A DNA stretch of 64,000 nt from Lobosporangium transversale (Eukaryota; Mortierellomycota; Mortierellomycetes; Mortierellales; Mortierellaceae). Every line of letters starts with the position of its first letter. Position 1 is the first letter of the stretch. A program made the translations under genes and the position numbers. Positions 60,492 through 64,000 of the stretch are shown one piece after another. The DNA is taken from assembly GCF_002105155.1 (NCBI RefSeq), contig NW_019028992.1:62001-126000 (forward strand). Reading direction: 5' to 3'. The notes beneath the pieces were generated by a model. It searched no databases and was not told the origin of the DNA. It worked only from the letters and a program-made list of their open reading frames with translations.

Positions 60492-60647
60492 ATGGTGGAT
60501 CTTACGCTAAATACTGGAAGCATGTTTAATGTGGTAGAGGATAGCAGAAAACGCTTCTGTTAAAATTAAATTTTGAGTTTGTACGTGTTTTCTTTGCATC
60601 TAAAAATGGAAGTATTCTATTCAATTTAAAAGCATGAAAAATATATC

Positions 60648-60664
60648 CAGTTTATGACTTTTTG
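60648..60664 (-). repeat. Right terminal inverted repeat of Tc1-like element
   Basis: 17 bp, perfect complement of 58810-58826. Confidence 0.85.
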
Positions 60665-61476
60665 CGAAGACTCTAGTCGTATTGGTCATCAGGAACGACT
60701 CAGTTCCTTACATGTGCCATCATATCCGCATCCTCTGACATAATTTCTTCAAACAACAGAGAAATGTAGCAAATAGCGTTGCTAAATGCTTGCATGTGGT
60801 ATTATCAGTCCATCTTGATCATCGGACTTGCCCTGCAAGTTGCTGTTTCCTACATGTAAATAGTAGTAGTAGCCATTTACGCCGGGGAACATAGACTTCA
60901 TTGCATCGGTTTGCAATGAGCTGCAATCCACCGTGAACTTGGAGTTTTGGATTCAAAAATTCAGCTGCTTTAATTGGAAGACCCTGGCCCTGAAATAACA
61001 ATATAATCTATATTGGCTCACTTTATGAACAATGAGTATGCCTTTCTTTATCTGCTCTTTTCTCAGGAAGATGAAAAGGTGTACCCATTTCCTGCATCAT
61101 GTCTCAAGGATTTACATATGTTGTGCGTGGAGTCTAAGCAGGTTATCAATCCGTTATCTGACACAATCTGCCATAAGTAGTAGAGTAGTAGTATCATGAT
61201 GATGCACAAAGATGGAGAACTCGCAGACCATAAGTGACCCTACCTGCAACTGGAACTTTGGGCATCAGGGGATAAAGTAGTCCAGTTTTTAAATCTCCCC
61301 CACCCAGCACTCAACACTCTTGGCCACATCGTTGCCCTTTGTATTGCTTTTTGTAGCTGCGATTAAACTTAAAACTTCGCTGTAAGCTTATTGCCACGCA
61401 ATACTGTGTCCTGAACATTGCTTTCCTTAAGCTGCAAGCATTTCCACACTGATGTGTCTACACTCTCAGAAGACGT
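60665..61476. other. Spacer between Tc1-like element and direct repeat copy B
   Basis: About 0.8 kb without a supported gene or RNA. Confidence 0.45.
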
Positions 61477-61816
61477 TGTCTAGCCGATAGTCATTCTTCG
61501 ATAGCTCTCAAGCTGAATATTAGTGGCGCTATTTTAGTGGCATCTTAGAGGGCTAAGATGTTTGCCTTGGTCATGAATGTCTATTTCCTACTAACATCAA
61601 CACTTGTATCCTATTGAGGAATCCACGATTAAGGCAAAGAACGGATTCCTCACTGTATAGCATGTTGTCAGATAGATGAAAAATAATTCATCTTAGACTC
61701 AAATGACCCAACGGTGACCTCTGCTCCAGGAACTCGAGCTGTATTAGGAGCAGAACATCCGGCAACCACCTTGGATGTTAACGCTGTTACAAATATCGGA
61801 AGGACCATTGATGACG
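61477..61816. repeat. 340-bp direct repeat, copy B
   Basis: Second copy of 55218-55557, 6259 bp away, same orientation, 338/340 by eye. The two mismatches fall in a 4-base block at 61487-61490. Confidence 0.9.
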
Positions 61817-62934
61817 CTCCGCGACGCTACAGGGTGTGCTCCAGATGGCCCTGGACAATGTAGCCAGTATAGCAATTGATAGAAAACGAAATTGTCAACA
61901 CTTGGACGTGGCTCTGTTCTTATCCTTTTTATCACAGGAAGTATTCGTAAAAAAATTTGTATATATCGAGGGTTTACATCAGCTTAATTGGAAAAGTGTT
62001 CATTTTTCGTTTTCGCCATTAAAATGTAAAGAACGACTTTATGTTTATTAACACAATGGCTATAATGAATTCTTTTCTAAGTCATGCACATTGCAGGGGA
62101 GCGGCCCGCTTTTATTCTTTTATCTCAGTCGTTTTTGCTGTGGGAGAAAAGAAGTAGAGCACTATACCATGATATGTCCATCATATACCTACCTCCATTC
62201 CTTAAAAAGAGGAACCGTGTACGGCGTGTACGACAGAAGTATCCACCATTCAGGCTAACGGAATGCCTGATGAAAACACATGATTTCAATAGTCCGTTAT
62301 AAAAGAAACCTTAATGTGCTCAATTTAGATAGAAGAGCCATTAAGACAAGGAAGAAGATGCATCGGATTATTCAGGGAAGGAAATTGGTTTGTAAAGTTG
62401 AACCTGCCTGGATAGAAAAAGGCACCCGTGATCCACTTTATCAGATCCTCACCTTTTATTTTACGCCCAGCAAAGTTGGTCTCAGGCAATAAAACAAACA
62501 AACAAACCATCTGATAAAGAATAAAGTAATGCTCATACACCTATTCAGATAACAGCTATTACTCATTGCATTCATTTCCCACAAACAAATCGCTAAGCTA
62601 AATAAAAAAAAAATCAACTGTTTTCCCACTTTTAAAAGCGCGGCGGTCTTTTCTTTTCTTCTCTTTTCTTCTCTTTTTTTTTTTTTCTTTACTCTCTCCT
62701 CCTTCTGTCATTGCTATCCTTTAATTTTTTGATCATTATAACGCCTACAGCCAAAAGACACGGGATTATTGGTAATCTTCCTACCCGCTTTGCTGTTGTG
62801 TCCGTCCCTTCTTTTCATATTGGTTCAGCCCATCAACTTTTTCATCACTGACTGCTCTGCCACTTCCATCAGCCTGTCCTTTCTCATTATCTCATGCCTC
62901 ACACCCGAACAACTACGTCAGTGTATTGTAGATT
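61817..62934. other. Upstream region of the ferric-reductase-like gene
   Basis: No supported gene. A strong pyrimidine tract (TTTTCTTTTCTTCTC repeated, 62650-62710) precedes the start codon and is probably core promoter or 5' leader. Confidence 0.5.
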
Positions 62935-64000
62935 ATGAGGTTCCAAACAATCGCATTGGCCTCTGTGCTTGTCTTCACACTCTTCCTCCTTGTTGACTTT
63001 CGGCTAACATGGATGACAAGTACAGGTATTCGTGAACTCTATTACTACAACAAACGAGATCTGTATTTTATACTCTTGTTTGTCACGCCCGCATTTGTCA
63101 GCCACATCATCACCATTTGGGGGCATTATTATAAGGCAGATGTTCTCTTTCAAAAGAGCATTGCCAAGGTCTCGACAGCTGCACCCAAAAAACGTAAAGG
63201 GATCTCGAAATGGGATAAACATGACCCATGGCTTGGATACACAGGCCGCTACTGGGCGCTCGTCGCTCTGGCCTTTGTCTTGAACTTGATGTGGTTCATT
63301 CAACCCATAGCAGTGTATTTACCGGGAGGTGTCAAGTTTTTGGGGCTCTATGGTGCAATCACTGGTAAGATTGATGGTATTTTCACATCCTTTGAGCGAT
63401 TATTATTTTAAAAAACTGCTCAGCTGATTTGGAGGAATGTCTATTTCATCTTTTGCTTTCTGCCAAATGGGGATGACTCAATCTCTGATTAGCATATGTT
63501 GCATTTGGCAGTGGATACGCTGCGATGGGGTGCTGTGGCATGCTGCTACTCTTAATTCTCAGGCGATCAATGCTTCAGGCCCTTGGGTTTACTTATGCAG
63601 ATCTATTACCGATGCATCGAGGAATGGGTCTTCTCTTTGTCTTTTGGAGTGTCCTTCACACTATGTGCTATATCCTCTACTACATACACATCAACCATTT
63701 CTGGGAAAACTTCAACTTTGATGGCAATACGCGTGGACCGCAGAATCTTTTTGCCCTTGCAGCTTTGGTGAGTAACGAAGGCTAACGCTTATTGTCTGCA
63801 ACTTCATGTCATCGGTGTTCTGTTTTGTAGTGCATGTAATGAGCATGAGCTTCACACTGAAAAGGAAGGAGGTTTTTTGTTTTGTAGGCATCATTACTAG
63901 GTCTGGCGGTCACCGCGCTAGAGTGCGTCCGAAGGAACTGCTACCTGCTCTTTATCACGGCTCATCGCGTATTCACAGTTATCACCTTTGTGGGCACACT
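62935..64000 (+). CDS. Ferric-reductase / NOX-like membrane protein, 5' part
   Basis: Exons 62935-63364, 63493-63767 and 63888-64000 (runs off the window) give 272 residues so far. N-terminal signal-anchor-like helix (IALASVLVFTLFLLVDF), a second membrane helix (FILLFVTPAFVSHIITIWG), a basic loop (KVSTAAPKKRKGISKWDK), further helices (ALVALAFVLNLMWFIQPIAV), then the ferric reductase transmembrane domain: YADLLPMHRGMGLLFVFW, VLHTMCYILYYIH and LFITAHRVFTVITF. The paired histidines in the last three helices are the expected bis-haem ligands. Such proteins pass electrons from cytosolic NADPH/FAD through haem to extracellular metals or oxygen. The FAD/NADPH domain would lie beyond the window. The intron 1 acceptor at 63492 was chosen because it keeps the frame (GAIT / AYVAFGSGYAAMG). 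Confidence 0.85.

Larger units (their letters stand above)
58810..60664 (+). mobile_element. Degenerate Tc1-like DNA transposon
   Basis: A 1855-bp unit bounded by a perfect 17-bp inverted repeat (CAAAAAGTCATAAACTG at 58810-58826 and its complement at 60648-60664). Inside lies a broken transposase in the + orientation. No TA duplication is visible directly outside the repeats, so true ends may extend further or have eroded. Confidence 0.75.

Overview
The window comes from a fungus. Genes carry many short spliceosomal introns (mostly GTAAGT-type donors), actin has 375 residues, and the gene set is fungal: RSC7, endopolyphosphatase, C2-type phosphatidylserine decarboxylase, reticulon, PRP39. AT-rich spacers with long poly-A/poly-T runs, a pogo-type transposase and a nuclease-fold protein of a kind I associate with early-diverging fungi make Mortierellomycotina or Mucoromycota s.l. 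the best guess. That placement is inference, not a measurement.

Layout. 1-2270 (-): 5' part of a glutamine-rich SAP-domain protein. 3588-7189 (-): PRP39, nine exons. 7718-8838 (+): 176-aa protein of unknown family. 9256-9917 (-): snapin-like BLOC-1 subunit, sharing a 178-bp promoter with a 1249-aa unknown protein (10096-14146, +). 14390-18037 (+): C2-type phosphatidylserine decarboxylase. 18272-20047 (-): reticulon. 20048-23141: gene-poor. 23142-25268 (+): endopolyphosphatase. 25794-27263 (-): BTB protein. 28023-29946 (-): DHA2-type MFS transporter. 32614-35960 (+): 1067-aa disordered protein. 37355-39353 (-): peroxisomal acyl/coumarate-CoA ligase copy 1. 41131-43333 (-): pogo/Tigger-type transposase with a frameshift. 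43963-45502 (-): PD-(D/E)XK-like protein. 46669-48417 (-): Arf-like pseudo-GTPase. 49750-51591 (-): RSC7. 52064-53468 (-): actin. 56450-58438 (-): CoA ligase copy 2. 58810-60664: degenerate Tc1-like element with 17-bp terminal inverted repeats. 62935-64000 (+): 5' part of a ferric-reductase-like membrane protein.

Most genes are unrelated housekeeping functions: splicing, phospholipid synthesis, ER shaping, polyphosphate turnover, chromatin remodelling, cytoskeleton. The accessory part is 37-62 kb. It holds two near-identical CoA ligases with signs of gene conversion, two transposon remnants, a nuclease-fold protein lacking its catalytic glutamate, and a 340-bp direct repeat bracketing the second ligase and the Tc1-like element. 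No operon-like system is present. The most unusual single proteins are the Arf-like protein with all nucleotide-binding motifs degraded and the K-for-E nuclease-fold protein. Exon joins were made by eye from splice signals, reading frame and family similarity. In every spliced model the exon lengths add up to an intact reading frame, except the transposase, which has a frameshift.
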